Positions 7,862-18,862 of a stretch of 64,000 bases of DNA are shown here, in pieces. Positions within the stretch are counted from its first letter, which is position 1. Each line of letters begins with the position of its first letter. The notes under the pieces were generated by a model, which saw only the letters and a list, made by a program, of their open reading frames with translations, had not been told where the DNA came from and did not search any database. Where the stretch lies: the NCBI RefSeq assembly GCF_900116045.1, contig NZ_LT630450.1, positions 2,504,501 through 2,568,500 on the forward strand. Reading direction: 5' to 3'. Source of the DNA: Desulfovibrio piger (lineage in GTDB: Bacteria > Desulfobacterota > Desulfovibrionia > Desulfovibrionales > Desulfovibrionaceae). The position numbers were made by a program, and so were the translations under genes.

Positions 7862-9856
7862 CTAGCCCAGCAGCCGGCGGGCCATGTCGGCCAGGTGGGC
7901 GGCGGTGAAGCCGAAGTGTTCGGCCAGGGCCTTGCCCGGGCCGGAAGCCCCGAAGGTGGTCATGCCGAGCACGGCGCCGTCAAGGCCCACATATTTGCGC
8001 CAGTAGTCGGCGGCAGCGGCTTCCACGGCCACGCGGGCGCGCACGGCGTCGGGCAGCACGCTTTCGCGGTAGGCGGCGTCCTGGGCGTCGAAGCGTTCGC
8101 AGCAGGGCATGGAGACCACGCGCACCTTGCGGCCTTCGGCGGTGAGGGCCTCGGCGGCCTCAAGGGTGATGCCCACTTCGGAGCCGGTGGCCATGAGGAT
8201 GAGCTCGGGGGTGCCGTCGCAGTCACGCAGCACATAGCCGCCGCGGGCGATGGCCTGCACCTGGGCCCCGTCGCGGCTGACGAAGGGAAGGTTCTGGCGC
8301 GAGAGCGAAAGGCAGGTGGGACGGTGGGCGTTCTCCAGGGCGCACTGCCAGGCAACGGCGGTCTCCACGGTATCGCAGGGGCGCCAGACATCCAGGCCGG
8401 GCATGAGGCGCAGGCCGGGCACCTGTTCGACGGGCTGGTGGGTGGGGCCGTCCTCGCCCACGCCGATGGAGTCGTGGGTGAAGACCCAGACCGCGCGGGT
8501 GCCCATGAGGGCCGCCAGGCGCAGGGCGTTCTTGGCGTAGTCGGAGAAGACCATGAAGGTGCCGGCGTAGGGGATGAAGCCGCCGTGCAGGGCCAGGCCG
8601 TTCATGATGGCGCTCATGCCGAACTCGCGCACCCCGTAGGCCAGATAGTTGCCGGTGCAGGTGGCGGGATCGAAGTCCACGGAATGGCTGGTCTTGGTGC
8701 CCACGGAACCGGTCAGGTCGGCGGAGCCGCCCAGCATCTCGGGCAGGTTGCCCACCAGTTCTTCCAGGGCCTTTTTGGAGGCCACGCGGGTGGCGATGCT
8801 CTCACCGGCGTCCACGGCCTTCTGGATCATGGCCGCGGCGATGCCGGCCCAGTCGGCGGGCAGGTCGCCCTTCATGCGGCGTTCCAGCTCGGCGGCCAGT
8901 TCGGGACAGGCGGCGCGGTAGGCGTCGAAACGGGCCTGCCACTCGGCTTCGGCCTTCTTGCCGGCTTCGCGGGCGTCCCAGGCGGCGGCGATGTCGTCCG
9001 GCACGGAGAAGGGGGGCTGATGCCATCCCAGGGCGGCGCAGGTGGCGGCGGCCACGTCCACGCCCAGGGGCGAGCCGTGGCAGGAGGCGGAGTCGGCCTT
9101 GGAGGAACCGAAACCGATGTGGGTCTTGCAGATGATGAGGCTGGGGTGGTCGGCGTCGGCGCGGGCCTCGGCCAGGGCGGCGTCCAGGGCCCCGGCGTCA
9201 TGGCCGTCCACGGGGCCGATGACCTGCCAGCCGTAGGCTTTGTAGCGGGCGGCCACGTCTTCGGTGAACCAGCCGTCGATCTTGCCGTCGATGGAGATGC
9301 CGTTGGAGTCGTACAGGGCGATGAGCTTGCCCAGGCCCCACACACCGGCCAGGGAGCAGGCCTCGTGGGACACCCCTTCCATGAGGCAGCCGTCACCGAG
9401 GAACACATAGGTGTGATGGTCGATGACCGTATGTTCGGGGGTGTTGAAGCGGGTGGCCAGCATCTTTTCGGCCAGGGCCATGCCCACGGCGGACGAGATG
9501 CCCTGTCCCAGGGGACCGGTGGTCATCTCCACGCCGGGGGTCACGTGGCACTCAGGGTGGCCGGGAGTGCGGGAGCCCAGCTGGCGGAAGTTGCGGATGT
9601 CGTCCATGCTCAGGTCGTAACCGGTGAGGTACAGCACGGCATAGAGCAGCATGGAGGCGTGACCGTTGGACAGCACGAAGCGGTCTCGATCCATCCAGCC
9701 GGGATCGGCGGGATTGTGTTTGAAGCCGTGGCGCCAGAGGGCTTCGGCCATGTCGGCCATGCCCAGGGGGGCGCCGGGATGACCGGAACGGGACTTCTCG
9801 ATGGCGTCGATGGCAAGGGCGCGGATGGCGTTGGCACACTGTCTGCGGGTAGGCAT
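7862..9856 (-). CDS. tkt: Transketolase
   Basis: 664 residues, the usual length. This thiamine-diphosphate enzyme moves two-carbon ketol units in the non-oxidative pentose phosphate pathway. Visible landmarks are the N-terminal [19 protein letters not shown], the TPP/Mg motif beginning [13 protein letters not shown] (about 157-169), DSNGISIDG, and in the pyrimidine domain FVFSDY-like and [16 protein letters not shown] segments with active-site histidines. The ATG follows an AAAGGA box. rpe lies 19 nt upstream on the same strand, so the two probably form one transcription unit. Confidence 0.97.
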   Translation of the reverse strand: MPTRRQCANAIRALAIDAIEKSRSGHPGAPLGMADMAEALWRHGFKHNPADPGWMDRDRFVLSNGHASMLLYAVLYLTGYDLSMDDIRNFRQLGSRTPGHPECHVTPGVEMTTGPLGQGISSAVGMALAEKMLATRFNTPEHTVIDHHTYVFLGDGCLMEGVSHEACSLAGVWGLGKLIALYDSNGISIDGKIDGWFTEDVAARYKAYGWQVIGPVDGHDAGALDAALAEARADADHPSLIICKTHIGFGSSKADSASCHGSPLGVDVAAATCAALGWHQPPFSVPDDIAAAWDAREAGKKAEAEWQARFDAYRAACPELAAELERRMKGDLPADWAGIAAAMIQKAVDAGESIATRVASKKALEELVGNLPEMLGGSADLTGSVGTKTSHSVDFDPATCTGNYLAYGVREFGMSAIMNGLALHGGFIPYAGTFMVFSDYAKNALRLAALMGTRAVWVFTHDSIGVGEDGPTHQPVEQVPGLRLMPGLDVWRPCDTVETAVAWQCALENAHRPTCLSLSRQNLPFVSRDGAQVQAIARGGYVLRDCDGTPELILMATGSEVGITLEAAEALTAEGRKVRVVSMPCCERFDAQDAAYRESVLPDAVRARVAVEAAAADYWRKYVGLDGAVLGMTTFGASGPGKALAEHFGFTAAHLADMARRLLG

Positions 9857-9875
9857 GATGCGGTCCTTTGTTGAG

Positions 9876-10607
9876 TTATTTTTTCAGGGCGCGGCCGGGC
9901 TGCCACAGGGCGGCCGCAGCGCAACGGGCATCGTGGGCATTGTCGGCCGCGGTCCGGGCAGCGGCCTGGAATCGCTGATGGCACCGGTCATAGGGGGGAT
10001 GACCGAAGAAGGCCGAGCCCGAGACCAGCACGTCGGCCCCGGCGGCCACCAGCTGCGCGGTGTTCTCGGGGCAGGCGCCGCCGTCCACCTGGATGAGCAC
10101 GTCCCCGGCCCCGGCGGCATTGAGCATGGTGCGGGTGGCGCGGATCTTGTCGAAACTCTGGGGGATGAACTTCTGGCCGGAGAAGCCGGGGTTCACGCTC
10201 ATGATGAGCACCATGTCCAGATCGGGGGCCAGCCAGCGCAGGGGGGCGATGTCCGTGCCGGGATTGAAGGCCAGGCCGGCTTTCATGCCCAGGCGGCGGA
10301 TCTCGCTGAGGGTGCGCTGGGGATGGCGGTCGGCCTCGGCGTGGATGACCAGCATGTCGGCCCCCGCATCACGGAAGGCCTCCAGATAGCGGGCGGGTTC
10401 CTCGATCATGAGGTGCACGTCGAAGAAAAGCCGGCTGCTGCGCTGGCGCAGGCTTTGGATGACGGGCTGGCCAAAGGTGATGTTGGGCACGAAGGCCCCG
10501 TCCATGATGTCCAGGTGCAGCCAGGAGATGCCCGCGGCCTCAAGGGCGGCGAGCTCGTCGGCCAGGCGGGAGAAATCGGCGGAGAGCAGGGAAGGAGAAA
10601 GGATCAT
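9876..10607 (-). CDS. rpe: Ribulose-phosphate 3-epimerase
   Basis: 243 residues. It interconverts ribulose-5-phosphate and xylulose-5-phosphate, supplying the adjacent transketolase. The TIM-barrel signatures are clear: [12 protein letters not shown] at the start, [16 protein letters not shown] with metal-binding His and Asp, [22 protein letters not shown], and [13 protein letters not shown]. It is about 20 residues longer than typical Rpe because of a C-terminal tail after [13 protein letters not shown], which appears family-variable. It overlaps nothing and precedes tkt by 19 nt. Confidence 0.95.
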   Translation of the reverse strand: MILSPSLLSADFSRLADELAALEAAGISWLHLDIMDGAFVPNITFGQPVIQSLRQRSSRLFFDVHLMIEEPARYLEAFRDAGADMLVIHAEADRHPQRTLSEIRRLGMKAGLAFNPGTDIAPLRWLAPDLDMVLIMSVNPGFSGQKFIPQSFDKIRATRTMLNAAGAGDVLIQVDGGACPENTAQLVAAGADVLVSGSAFFGHPPYDRCHQRFQAAARTAADNAHDARCAAAALWQPGRALKK

Positions 10608-10679
10608 GCGGCATCCTGTGGTGCGCTGCCTGTCGTGCAGGACCGCCGCGGCGTACTGCCGGAGCGGCAGGACAGGGGA

Positions 10680-11021
10680 TCACCGGCCGGCCAGAAGGCG
10701 GCGCAGCTCGGTCAGCTCGTTTTTCAGCTTCAGCATCAGGGCCGGATCGCGCTTGCTGGCGGCGCGTTCCGGCAGGATCTCGTCCAGGGTGGCGCTGCCG
10801 TCCAGGATGCGGCGCGCGCCTTCTATGGTCATGCCCTTCTGGTGCAGCAGCTGCTGGATGCGGCGCAGCAGGGCCATGTCCTCTTCGGTGTAGAAACGCT
10901 GGCCCGAGTCCGTACGCCGGGGAGCCAGCTGGGGGAACACCGTTTCCCAGAAACGCAGCACGGAAGTATTGAGGTTGAGCAGGGCGGCGGCCTGGCCGAT
11001 CTTGTAGAGTTTTTCCGACAT
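10680..11021 (-). CDS. MerR-family transcriptional regulator, short form
   Basis: 113 residues. The first 70 form a winged helix-turn-helix of MerR type: KLYKIGQAAALLNLNTSVLRFWE, then PRRTDSGQRFYTEEDMALLRRIQQLLHQKGMTIEGARRIL. The rest is a short coiled coil with no effector-binding domain, as in HspR-like or minimal MerR proteins. A GAGAGGGA site lies before the ATG. It sits between pheT and rpe on the same strand. Its target is unknown. Confidence 0.88.
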   Translation of the reverse strand: MSEKLYKIGQAAALLNLNTSVLRFWETVFPQLAPRRTDSGQRFYTEEDMALLRRIQQLLHQKGMTIEGARRILDGSATLDEILPERAASKRDPALMLKLKNELTELRRLLAGR

Positions 11022-11176
11022 GCTCCCTCTCTTGCGGGTTTCACCGCGCGGGGCCGGGCCGCACGCAGCGCCACGGACCGCGGCCCCGCAAGGGGGCCGC
11101 AGCCCGTGGAAAACCGTATCAGCAGCACTTCCGCCGCAGGGGGCAGGGGCCCGCCCGTTGCGGAAGGGGCAGGCCG

Positions 11177-13579
11177 CTAGATGCGCACGCCCAGCGTCTG
11201 CACCAGGGATTGTGCCACCTTTTCCCGCACTTTGTCCACTTCCGCATCCTTGAGGGTACGTTCGGCATGGCGGAAGGTCAGGCGGAAGGTGAGGTTGCGC
11301 TCGTCGCTGCCTTCGGGGCTGAAGCTGTCCACCAGCACGGCGCCTTCCAGCAGGGGCTGCTTCTGGGCCATGATCTGGTCCAGGATGGCGCCCACGGTCA
11401 CGCCCAGGGGCGCGGCCACGGTGATGTCGCGGCGCACCGGCGGGAAGACGGGCAGGCTCCTGAAGCGCACCTGCGCGGCGTCATGCAGGCGGCGCAGCAC
11501 GCCGAGGTCGAGCTCGGCCAGCCAGACGTCCTTGCGGGCGTGGAAGCTGTCGGCCATCTCGGGGCGCACGCGGCCCATGACGCCCACCCCGGTGCCGTCC
11601 ACGCTCAGGCGCACGCAGGGCAGCAGGTAGGGGTGGCTCTCGTCCAGCCGGCACACGGGGGCGGCGAGGTTGAGGAAGTGCAGCAGGTGTTCCACGATGC
11701 CCTTGAGGTCGCTGTAGTCCATGTCGGCTTCCGCATGCGGCCAGGCGCTGTCGTGGCGCTGGCCGTAGAGGAGCACGCCCAGCATGCCGGTCTCGGTGGC
11801 GCCGGTGGCGTGGGGATCGTCGCTGGGAGCGGCCGTGAAGGTGTTGGCCAGCTCGAACAGGCGCACGCCCGCGGCGCCCTGGGCCAGGTTGTTGCGCAGG
11901 TCATGCAGCAGGCCGGGGGCCAGCACGGTGCGCAGGGCATCCTGTTCGGCGGAGAGCGGGTTCATGATGGAGATGCGGCCTTCGGCGGGCAGGCCCAGCA
12001 GGTCCAGGTCCTTGTGGCCCACGAAGCTGTAGTTGACGGCTTCGTTGAGGCCCAGGCCGGCGCCCCAGTGGCGCAGGCGGGACCAGAACTGGAAGGTGGA
12101 CATGGGTTCTCCGGCGCGGTCCAGATCCTGCAGGAAGGCGGGCAGCTCGGGGGCGATGGTGTCCAGGCCGTGCACGCGGCCCACCTCTTCGATGAGGTCG
12201 GCTTCGCGGGTCAGGTCGGGGCGCCAGCTGGGCTGGGTGACCTGCCAGCTGTCGTCGCTGGTCTTCGTGATGGCGCAGCCCATGCCGGAGAGCACCTTTT
12301 CGTCGAAGGCGGGGCTCAGTTCCACGCCCAGCAGGGCATTGGCGCGGGCGGGGCGGAACTCGATCTGCACGGGCACGAAGGGCCTGGGCTCGGCCAGGGT
12401 GTAGCCGGGGCAGACCTTGCCGCCGGCGGCGGCCACCATCATGGCGCAGGCGCGGTCCAGGGACCAGATGGCGCGCTTGTGGTCGATGCCGCGTTCGAAG
12501 CGGTAGGAGGCCTCGGACGAGAGGCCCAGACGGCGCGAGGTCTTGCGGATGGTGCCGGGACGGAACACGGCGCTTTCCAGGAAGACGTTGCTGCTGTTCT
12601 CGTCGATCTCGGTGTTCAGGCCGCCCATGACACCGGCCAGGCCCACGGCGCGCTCGGCGTCGCGGATGCAGAGGTCACGGGCGTCCAGGGTGCGTTCCTG
12701 GCCGTCCAGGGTGACGAACTTCTCGCCCTGGGCGGCGGGGCTGACGATGATGCGCCCGCCCTTGAGCTTGTCGAGGTCGAAGGAATGCAAGGGCTGGCCG
12801 CATTCGAAGAGGATGTAGTTGGTCACGTCCACGATGTTGGAGATGGGACGCACGCCCACGGCATGCAGGCGGTGACGGATGCGCATGGGCGAGGGCGCGA
12901 TCTTGATGCCGGTGATGACGCGGCCGGCATAGAGGTTGCAAAGCTCGGGATCGCTGATCTCCACCGGGGGCAGGTCGCGGGCCGGGCCGTCCTCGCTCAG
13001 GGGCAGCTCGGGGATGGTCAGGGGCAGGTTGAAGGCCAGGGCGGTCTCGCGGGCCAGGCCCAGCACGGACAGGCAGTCGGCGCGGTTGGGGGTGATGGAG
13101 ATGTCCAGCACCTCGCGGTCCAGCTCCAGGGTGTCCACCAGACGGGCGCCGGGCACGGCGCTGTCGGGCAGCACCATGATGCCGCTGTGATCCTCGGTGA
13201 GGCCCAGTTCGCGTTCGGAACAGATCATGCCGCAGGAGGGCGCGCCGCGCAGCTTGGCCTTCTTGATGACCAGGCCGCCGGGCATGGTGGTGCCCACCAG
13301 GGCCACGGGGACTTTCTGGCCGGCGGCCACGTTGGGGGCACCGCAGACGATATCCAGCAGTTCGCCCTGGCCGGCGTCCACCTTGCAGATGTGCAGGTGG
13401 TCGGATTCGGGATGGTCGACGCATTCCACCACATGGCCCACCACGATGGGGGCGATGGCGTCATAGGGGCGCACGATCTCTTCCAGTTCCAGGCCCAGCA
13501 TGGTCAGCCGGTCGCCCAGCTCCTGTGCCGTACCTTCATACGGGACGAATTCGCGCAGCCACGAAAGAGAAAGCAGCAT
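11177..13579 (-). CDS. pheT: Phenylalanyl-tRNA synthetase beta subunit
   Basis: 800 residues, standard for bacterial PheT. It forms the alpha2-beta2 enzyme charging tRNA-Phe. The order is the N-terminal LSLSWLREFVPYEG, an EMAP/tRNA-binding OB domain (VGHVVECVDHPESDHLHICKVD, about 46-67), the B3/4 editing region (DKRAIWSLDRACA side), a B5 domain, and a C-terminal anticodon-binding FDX-ACB domain (FPPVRRDITVAAPLGVTVG through FRLTFRHAERTLKDAEV). It lies 41 nt after a small secreted-protein gene that separates it from pheS, which is unusual. Confidence 0.97.
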   Translation of the reverse strand: MLLSLSWLREFVPYEGTAQELGDRLTMLGLELEEIVRPYDAIAPIVVGHVVECVDHPESDHLHICKVDAGQGELLDIVCGAPNVAAGQKVPVALVGTTMPGGLVIKKAKLRGAPSCGMICSERELGLTEDHSGIMVLPDSAVPGARLVDTLELDREVLDISITPNRADCLSVLGLARETALAFNLPLTIPELPLSEDGPARDLPPVEISDPELCNLYAGRVITGIKIAPSPMRIRHRLHAVGVRPISNIVDVTNYILFECGQPLHSFDLDKLKGGRIIVSPAAQGEKFVTLDGQERTLDARDLCIRDAERAVGLAGVMGGLNTEIDENSSNVFLESAVFRPGTIRKTSRRLGLSSEASYRFERGIDHKRAIWSLDRACAMMVAAAGGKVCPGYTLAEPRPFVPVQIEFRPARANALLGVELSPAFDEKVLSGMGCAITKTSDDSWQVTQPSWRPDLTREADLIEEVGRVHGLDTIAPELPAFLQDLDRAGEPMSTFQFWSRLRHWGAGLGLNEAVNYSFVGHKDLDLLGLPAEGRISIMNPLSAEQDALRTVLAPGLLHDLRNNLAQGAAGVRLFELANTFTAAPSDDPHATGATETGMLGVLLYGQRHDSAWPHAEADMDYSDLKGIVEHLLHFLNLAAPVCRLDESHPYLLPCVRLSVDGTGVGVMGRVRPEMADSFHARKDVWLAELDLGVLRRLHDAAQVRFRSLPVFPPVRRDITVAAPLGVTVGAILDQIMAQKQPLLEGAVLVDSFSPEGSDERNLTFRLTFRHAERTLKDAEVDKVREKVAQSLVQTLGVRI

Positions 13580-13620
13580 ATGTCATCTCACTGGCCCCGC
13601 AGGGCCGGTTAGCAGTTGAT

Positions 13621-14013
13621 TCAGTTGAAGTCCCAGGCCGGTTTGCCCGGTGTGTCGGCGTCGGGATCCGGCAGGGGGCGGCTCTGTTTGCGTCCGTAAG
13701 TGCCGTAAGCGCCGCCGCGGGGGCGCTTGCGGGGTTTCACCTCCTCGGGGCCGTAGTCCTTGAGCGGGCGGCCGTAGGCATCGGTATAGCCCATGCCGCG
13801 CTCGGTGGTGTTGCCGGCATTGCCCATGGCGGGCAGGCCCTCGATGGGCTTGGGCCCGCCGGGCGGCTCCAGGCCGCTGTGGCGCGGGCTCAGGGCCGAG
13901 GCGGCCCGGGCGTCGCCGGCGTCCAGCGCGGCGGAGCCTGCGGCGCAGAGCAGGGCCAGCAGCACGGGCACGCAGGCGCGGCGGAGGCAGACGGACAGGG
14001 ACACGGGACCCAC
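13621..14013 (-). CDS. Small secreted/periplasmic protein of unknown function between pheS and pheT
   Basis: 130 residues from a GTG start one base after the pheS stop. The N-terminus (LRRACVPVLLALLCAAGSAALDAGDARA) looks like a signal peptide with cleavage near ARA. The mature part is Pro/Gly/Lys-rich with GMGYTDAYGRPLKDYGPEEVKPRKRPRGG and a basic-then-acidic tail ending DTPGKPAWDFN. No family was recognised. The tight packing suggests co-translation with pheS and pheT, which have no obvious functional tie to it. The start codon is uncertain. Confidence 0.65.
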   Translation of the reverse strand: MGPVSLSVCLRRACVPVLLALLCAAGSAALDAGDARAASALSPRHSGLEPPGGPKPIEGLPAMGNAGNTTERGMGYTDAYGRPLKDYGPEEVKPRKRPRGGAYGTYGRKQSRPLPDPDADTPGKPAWDFN

Positions 14014-14014
14014 C

Positions 14015-15058
14015 CTAGGCGTACAGGCCGAACTGGCCGAGGAAACGCACGTCGTTCTCGAAGAACATGCGCAGGTCGCCGATGCCGTACTTGAGCATGG
14101 CCACGCGTTCCACGCCCAGACCGAAGGCGAAGCCGCTCACGTCGGCGGGATAGCCCACGGAGGCGAACACGGCGGGGTCCACCATGCCGCAGCCCAGGAT
14201 CTCCACCCAGCCGGTGGTCTTGCACACGCGGCAGGGCTCGCCGTCGATGTGGCCCTTGCCGCCGCACATGCAGCAGCTGATGTCCACCTCGGCCGAGGGT
14301 TCCGTGAAGGGGAAGAAGCTGGGACGGAAGCGCACTTCGGTATGGCCGCCGAACACGGAGCGCACGAAGGCGGTGAGGGTGCCGCGCAGATGGGCCATGC
14401 TGATGTCCTGGCCCACCACCAGCCCTTCCACCTGATGGAACATGGGGGTGTGGGTCAGGTCGGAGTCGCGGCGGTAGACCTTGCCGGGGGCCACGATGGC
14501 CAGGGGGGGCTTGCGGCCCAGCATGGTGCGCACCTGCACGGGGGAGGTGTGGGTGCGCATGAGCACGCGTTCGGTGATGTAGAGGGTGTCCTGCATGTCG
14601 CGGGCGGGGTGTTCCGGCGGCATGTTGAGGGACTCGAAATTGTAGAAGTCGTTCTCCACTTCCGGGCCGGAGGCGATGTCGAAGCCCAGTTTGCTGAAGA
14701 TGCCGCAGATCTCTTCCATCACCAGGGTGGTGGGGTGCAGGGAGCCGCGCCAGGGGGCGCGGCCGGGCAGGGAGGCGTCGAAGCGTTTGAGGGCCTCGGC
14801 TTCGAGGGCCGCTTCCAGAGCGCTCTTGCGGGCGTCGAACAGGGCGGTGAGGCGCTCCTTGACGCTGTTGGCCTTCTGACCCACGGCGGGGCGTTCCGCG
14901 GGGGGCAGCTTGGCCATGGAACTCATGGCCTGGGCCAGTTTGCCCTTGCGGCCCAGAAAGTCCACCCGCAGTCCTTCCAGTTCATCCAACGAAGAAGCCC
15001 GGTCAAGACCTGCTTCGAGGTCTGTAACCAGGCTTTCCAGTACAGTCATCAAATCCAT
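14015..15058 (-). CDS. pheS: Phenylalanyl-tRNA synthetase alpha subunit
   Basis: 347 residues from the ATG at 15058, or 344 from the ATG at 15049; both beat the longer upstream frame because the family begins with an MTVLESL-like helix. The coiled-coil tRNA-binding arm ([21 protein letters not shown]) precedes the class II catalytic core: motif 2 [11 protein letters not shown], a [16 protein letters not shown] segment, and motif 3 [19 protein letters not shown] four-cysteine insert ([18 protein letters not shown]) could bind zinc. A terminator-like hairpin lies in the 265-nt leader between rplT and pheS, so pheS expression may be attenuated. Confidence 0.96.
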   Translation of the reverse strand: MDLMTVLESLVTDLEAGLDRASSLDELEGLRVDFLGRKGKLAQAMSSMAKLPPAERPAVGQKANSVKERLTALFDARKSALEAALEAEALKRFDASLPGRAPWRGSLHPTTLVMEEICGIFSKLGFDIASGPEVENDFYNFESLNMPPEHPARDMQDTLYITERVLMRTHTSPVQVRTMLGRKPPLAIVAPGKVYRRDSDLTHTPMFHQVEGLVVGQDISMAHLRGTLTAFVRSVFGGHTEVRFRPSFFPFTEPSAEVDISCCMCGGKGHIDGEPCRVCKTTGWVEILGCGMVDPAVFASVGYPADVSGFAFGLGVERVAMLKYGIGDLRMFFENDVRFLGQFGLYA

Positions 15059-15244
15059 GCGAATACCCGGAGCCGCCGCAGGCGGCGTTACGGTCAAAGG
15101 AACGGCCCGGAGGGCCGCACACAACAGCGGCGGAGGAACACCATGTCCCGCCGCCACATGACAACAGGGGCGCATGCCGCCGGGGCCGCATGATGCGCGG
15201 CACCCGGGGCGCGCCCGATCTTACCGGAATCTCCGGCGGAAAAA

Positions 15245-15302
15245 AAGAGCGCGGCACATCCCGCACGAGGAAAAACCTCACGCCAAGACGTGCCGCGCGC
15301 TC
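15245..15302 (-). terminator. Strong terminator or attenuator between rplT and pheS
   Basis: On the minus strand a long stem (GAGCGCGCGGCACGT paired with the GTGCCGCGCTC side, plus an inner GAGG/CCTC) is followed by seven T residues at 15239-15245. It starts about 20 nt after the rplT stop. It separates the ribosomal-protein genes from pheST, or acts as a pheST attenuator. Confidence 0.8.
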
Positions 15303-15323
15303 AGGAAAGCTGTGGCGTGCCGG

Positions 15324-15674
15324 CTACAGGGCAGCCTTGGCCATTTCCACCACCTTGGCGAAATCGTCCTTGTGGTAGACGGCGAGGTCGGCCAGGACCT
15401 TGCGGTTCAGGGCGATGCCGGCCTTGTTCAGGCCGTGCATGAGGCGGCTGTAGGACAGGCCGTTCAGGCGCGCGCCGGCGTTGATGCGCAGGATCCACAG
15501 GGTGCGGAAGTCGCGTTTGCGGTGCTTGCGGCCGATGAAGGAATACTGGAGCGAACGCTCCACAGCCTCACGGGCGGTACGATACAGACGGCTGCGGCCA
15601 CCACGGAAACCCTTGGCCGCGCTCAGGTACTTTTTGTGCCGACGATGGGCGGCGAGACCTCTCTTCACACGCAT
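15324..15674 (-). CDS. rplT: 50S ribosomal protein L20
   Basis: 116 residues from the ATG at 15674, chosen because a perfect AAAGGAGGG site lies just upstream and the family starts MRVKRG. The basic N-terminus ([25 protein letters not shown]) threads into 23S r[21 protein letters not shown] is the conserved globular region. L20 is an early assembly protein of the large subunit and often represses its own operon. A 270-nt gap separates it from rpmI, larger than usual. Confidence 0.97.
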   Translation of the reverse strand: MRVKRGLAAHRRHKKYLSAAKGFRGGRSRLYRTAREAVERSLQYSFIGRKHRKRDFRTLWILRINAGARLNGLSYSRLMHGLNKAGIALNRKVLADLAVYHKDDFAKVVEMAKAAL

Positions 15675-15944
15675 GGGGGGTACCCTCCTTTCGCCCGGCC
15701 AAGGCGGAGGTTTTGTGCCTGCCGGGGAAAAAAATTGATCCCAGATGGGGCGCAAATTGCTTGAAAAGAACGGCTTTGCGCTGGCCGTTGCCCCTGTGGG
15801 GCGCCGCGCCGCGCGGCGGTGCTGCGGCGGTCATGCCGCCTCCCGCATACGGGCGCGCAATCCGGACGGATCAGAATCCACACCGTCACGCTCCCGCGTG
15901 CCGGCGGATGCTCCGCGTACGGAGCTTTCGCAAGGGCCGCTGCG
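15675..15944 (-). other. Long rpmI-rplT spacer
   Basis: 270 nt between rpmI and rplT where related operons usually have a few tens. It holds several GC-rich hairpins (CCCCTGTGGGG near 15795 and a GCCGCG/CGCGGC stem near 15810) and no convincing gene. It could contain an L20-responsive leader or an RNA processing site, but I cannot identify one by eye. Confidence 0.35.
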
Positions 15945-16142
15945 CTAGCCGTTGGGCAGCATGCGGCGCACGGCCTTCTCGTTGGTGCGGTCAACGAGGG
16001 CGGCCTGGCCCAGGCGCATCTTGCGGCCGGGAGCCTTCTTGGTGAGGATGTGGCGCAGATTCTGACGACGACGCTTGTACTTGCCGCTGCCGGTGAGCTC
16101 GAAACGCTTGGCCGCGGAACGCCGGGTTTTGATCTTGGGCAT
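15945..16142 (-). CDS. rpmI: 50S ribosomal protein L35
   Basis: 65 residues. It begins MPKIKTRRSAAKRFELTGSG, the family signature, and ends HILTKKAPGRKMRLGQ...AVRRMLPNG. An AAGGAGT site lies 7 nt before the ATG at 16142, which rules out the longer upstream frame. Part of the infC-rpmI-rplT group. Confidence 0.97.
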   Translation of the reverse strand: MPKIKTRRSAAKRFELTGSGKYKRRRQNLRHILTKKAPGRKMRLGQAALVDRTNEKAVRRMLPNG

Positions 16143-16302
16143 GTTATACTCCTTAGCGAATGGCCTGCCCGTACAGTACGGACAGGAACGGCATATTGCC
16201 TGAAAAAGCCGTGCGGCGCAAGTGCAAAAATGCAGGAGCGCGCAGGCGGGCCCGACGGCACAGGCCACCTGTGACGCCAGGCAGAAAAGGTTCTGGCGCG
16301 GG

Positions 16303-16833
<531 letters not shown>

Positions 16834-16834
16834 G

Positions 16835-18781
16835 TTAGGAGAAGCTATAGCGCATCCCTCCATTCTTGAAAGGCTCTTCGCTGTCCGTACGGATCAGGGC
16901 AGCCACTTCCGCCACGGACTTGAGCCCCAGGTTGTCCCCATTGCGCAGACGCACATTGACGCCGCCCGTCTGCGCTTCCTTTTCCCCAACCACCAGAATA
17001 TACGGTACCTTGGCCAGCTGCGCCTCGCGCACCTTGAAGCCCAGCTTCTCGTTGCGCGTATCGGCCGTCACGCGGATCCCCAGAGCTTTCAGCTCCTCGC
17101 AGGCCTTGAGCGCGGCTTCGTTGTGGGCATCGGTGACCGTCAGGATCCGGGCTTGTTCGGGCGCCAGCCAGGTGGGCATGGCGCCGGCGTACTGCTCGAT
17201 GAGCACACCGATGAAGCGCTCCAGCGAGCCCATGATGGCCCGGTGCACCATGACAGGGCGATGACGTTCGCCGTCCTGGCCCACATAGGTCAGGTCGAAA
17301 CGTTCGGGCAGGGTGAAGTCCACCTGGATGGTGGAGCACTGCCATTCACGACCGATGCAGTCCAGCAGGCGCACGTCGATCTTGGGGCCGTAGAAGGCGC
17401 CGTCGCCCTCGTTGATCTCGTAGGGCATGCCGGCCTTCTTCACGGCCTCGATCAGGGCATTGGTCGCCAGTTCCCAGGCTTCGTCGGTCCCGATGCTGTC
17501 CTTGGGACGGGTGGAGATGCCCACCTTGTAGTCGAAGCCGAACAGGTGCATCAGGTCGCGGATCAGGTGGATGACACCGAGGATCTCGCCTTCCAGCTGT
17601 TCGGGCGTGCACAGGATGTGGGCATCGTCCTGGGTGAACTGGCGCACACGCAGCAGGCCGTGCAGGGTGCCGCTCTTTTCGTGGCGGTGCACCACGCCCA
17701 GCTCGAAGTAGCGCTGGGGCAGGTCACGGTAGCTGCGCAGATCGTTGCGGTAGATCAGCATGTGCGAGATGCAGTTCATGGGCTTGATGCCGTACTGATC
17801 GTCCTCGATCTGGGTGAAATACATGTTCTGGCGGTAATGGTCGTAGTGACCGGAGCGCTGCCAGGTCTCCACGCGCAGCAGCTGCGGGCCCTGCACCAGG
17901 TCGTAGTCGCGCTTGAGGTGCTCGCGGCGCCAGAAGTCTTCCAGGATGGTGCGCATCAGCATGCCCTTGGGCAGCCAGAAGACCATGCCCGGGGCCACGT
18001 CTTCATGGAAGGTGAAGAAGCCCAGTTCGCGGCCCAGCTTGCGGTGGTCGCGGCGCTTGGCTTCTTCCAGCTGCTTCAGATAGGCGTTGAGGGCCTTCTC
18101 GTCGGCAAAGGCGGTGCCGTACAGACGGGAGAGCATGGGGTTCTTTTCGTCGCCGCGCCAGTAGGCGCCGGCAGCGGAAAGGATCTTGCTGGCCCTGGAA
18201 AAGCCGGTGTGCGGCACGTGGGGGCCGCGGCACAGGTCGGTGAAATCGCCGCAGGTGTACAGGGAGACCGTGTCGCCCTCGATGCCTTCGATGATCTCCA
18301 CCTTGAAGTTCTCGCCCATCTTGCGGAACTTCTCGATGGCGTCGGCCTTGCTCATGGTGGTGCGCACGAAGGGCAGGCGTTCGCCGGCGATACTCTGCAT
18401 CTCTGCCTCGATGGCCGGGAAGTCCTCGCTGGAGAAGGGCTTTTCCACGTCGAAGTCGTAGTAGAAGCCGCTCTCCACAGCGGGACCGATGGTCACCTTG
18501 GCCGAGGGATAAAGCTTTTTCACCGCGGCGGCCATGACATGGGCCGTGGAATGGCGGATCATGCTCAGGCCTTCGGGAGAATCGGCGTACACGGGAGTGA
18601 TGTCGGTACACTGGGCGGGCACGGTGGCGGAAAGGTCGCACAAAGTCTCCGTGCCCCCTGCGGTCACGCGCGCAGCCACCACGGATTTGAATTTTTTGCC
18701 GCTCAGCGCTTTCTGCAGAACAGCGGCCACATCACCCTGTTCGGGGGCGTCCACCACCTGTCCTTCCACGCGGACATCCAT
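16835..18781 (-). CDS. thrS: Threonyl-tRNA synthetase
   Basis: 648 residues, full length. An N-terminal TGS-like domain (about 1-65) leads into the editing domain with [16 protein letters not shown] and the zinc-like [13 protein letters not shown]. The catalytic class II core shows [19 protein letters not shown] (motif 1), [33 protein letters not shown] (motif 2) and [19 protein letters not shown] (motif 3). The C-terminal anticodon domain runs from [25 protein letters not shown] ribosome site precedes the ATG. An intrinsic terminator lies only about 40 nt upstream, so the gene may be controlled by readthrough. First protein gene of the translation group. Confidence 0.97.
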   Translation of the reverse strand: MDVRVEGQVVDAPEQGDVAAVLQKALSGKKFKSVVAARVTAGGTETLCDLSATVPAQCTDITPVYADSPEGLSMIRHSTAHVMAAAVKKLYPSAKVTIGPAVESGFYYDFDVEKPFSSEDFPAIEAEMQSIAGERLPFVRTTMSKADAIEKFRKMGENFKVEIIEGIEGDTVSLYTCGDFTDLCRGPHVPHTGFSRASKILSAAGAYWRGDEKNPMLSRLYGTAFADEKALNAYLKQLEEAKRRDHRKLGRELGFFTFHEDVAPGMVFWLPKGMLMRTILEDFWRREHLKRDYDLVQGPQLLRVETWQRSGHYDHYRQNMYFTQIEDDQYGIKPMNCISHMLIYRNDLRSYRDLPQRYFELGVVHRHEKSGTLHGLLRVRQFTQDDAHILCTPEQLEGEILGVIHLIRDLMHLFGFDYKVGISTRPKDSIGTDEAWELATNALIEAVKKAGMPYEINEGDGAFYGPKIDVRLLDCIGREWQCSTIQVDFTLPERFDLTYVGQDGERHRPVMVHRAIMGSLERFIGVLIEQYAGAMPTWLAPEQARILTVTDAHNEAALKACEELKALGIRVTADTRNEKLGFKVREAQLAKVPYILVVGEKEAQTGGVNVRLRNGDNLGLKSVAEVAALIRTDSEEPFKNGGMRYSFS

Positions 18782-18820
18782 GTTTATACTCCTTCAGGCG
18801 CCCTGTCGGGCGTATGGTAC

Positions 18821-18862
18821 AAAAAAAGGAATGGGGAGGCTGAAAAACCTCCCCATCTTCAA
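18821..18862 (-). terminator. Intrinsic terminator/attenuator between tRNA-Val and thrS
   Basis: On the minus strand a TGGGGAGG/CCTCCCCA stem closes a short T-rich loop and is followed by CC then seven T residues. It ends the tRNA-Val transcript but lies only about 40 nt before the thrS start codon. Confidence 0.85.

Noticed and set aside
7895..9874. 659-codon plus-strand frame over transketolase
   Set aside because: Exact mirror of tkt with His/Gly-rich composition and no ribosome site.
11210..13612. 800-codon plus-strand frame over pheT
   Set aside because: Antisense shadow of pheT; no motif and no start signal.
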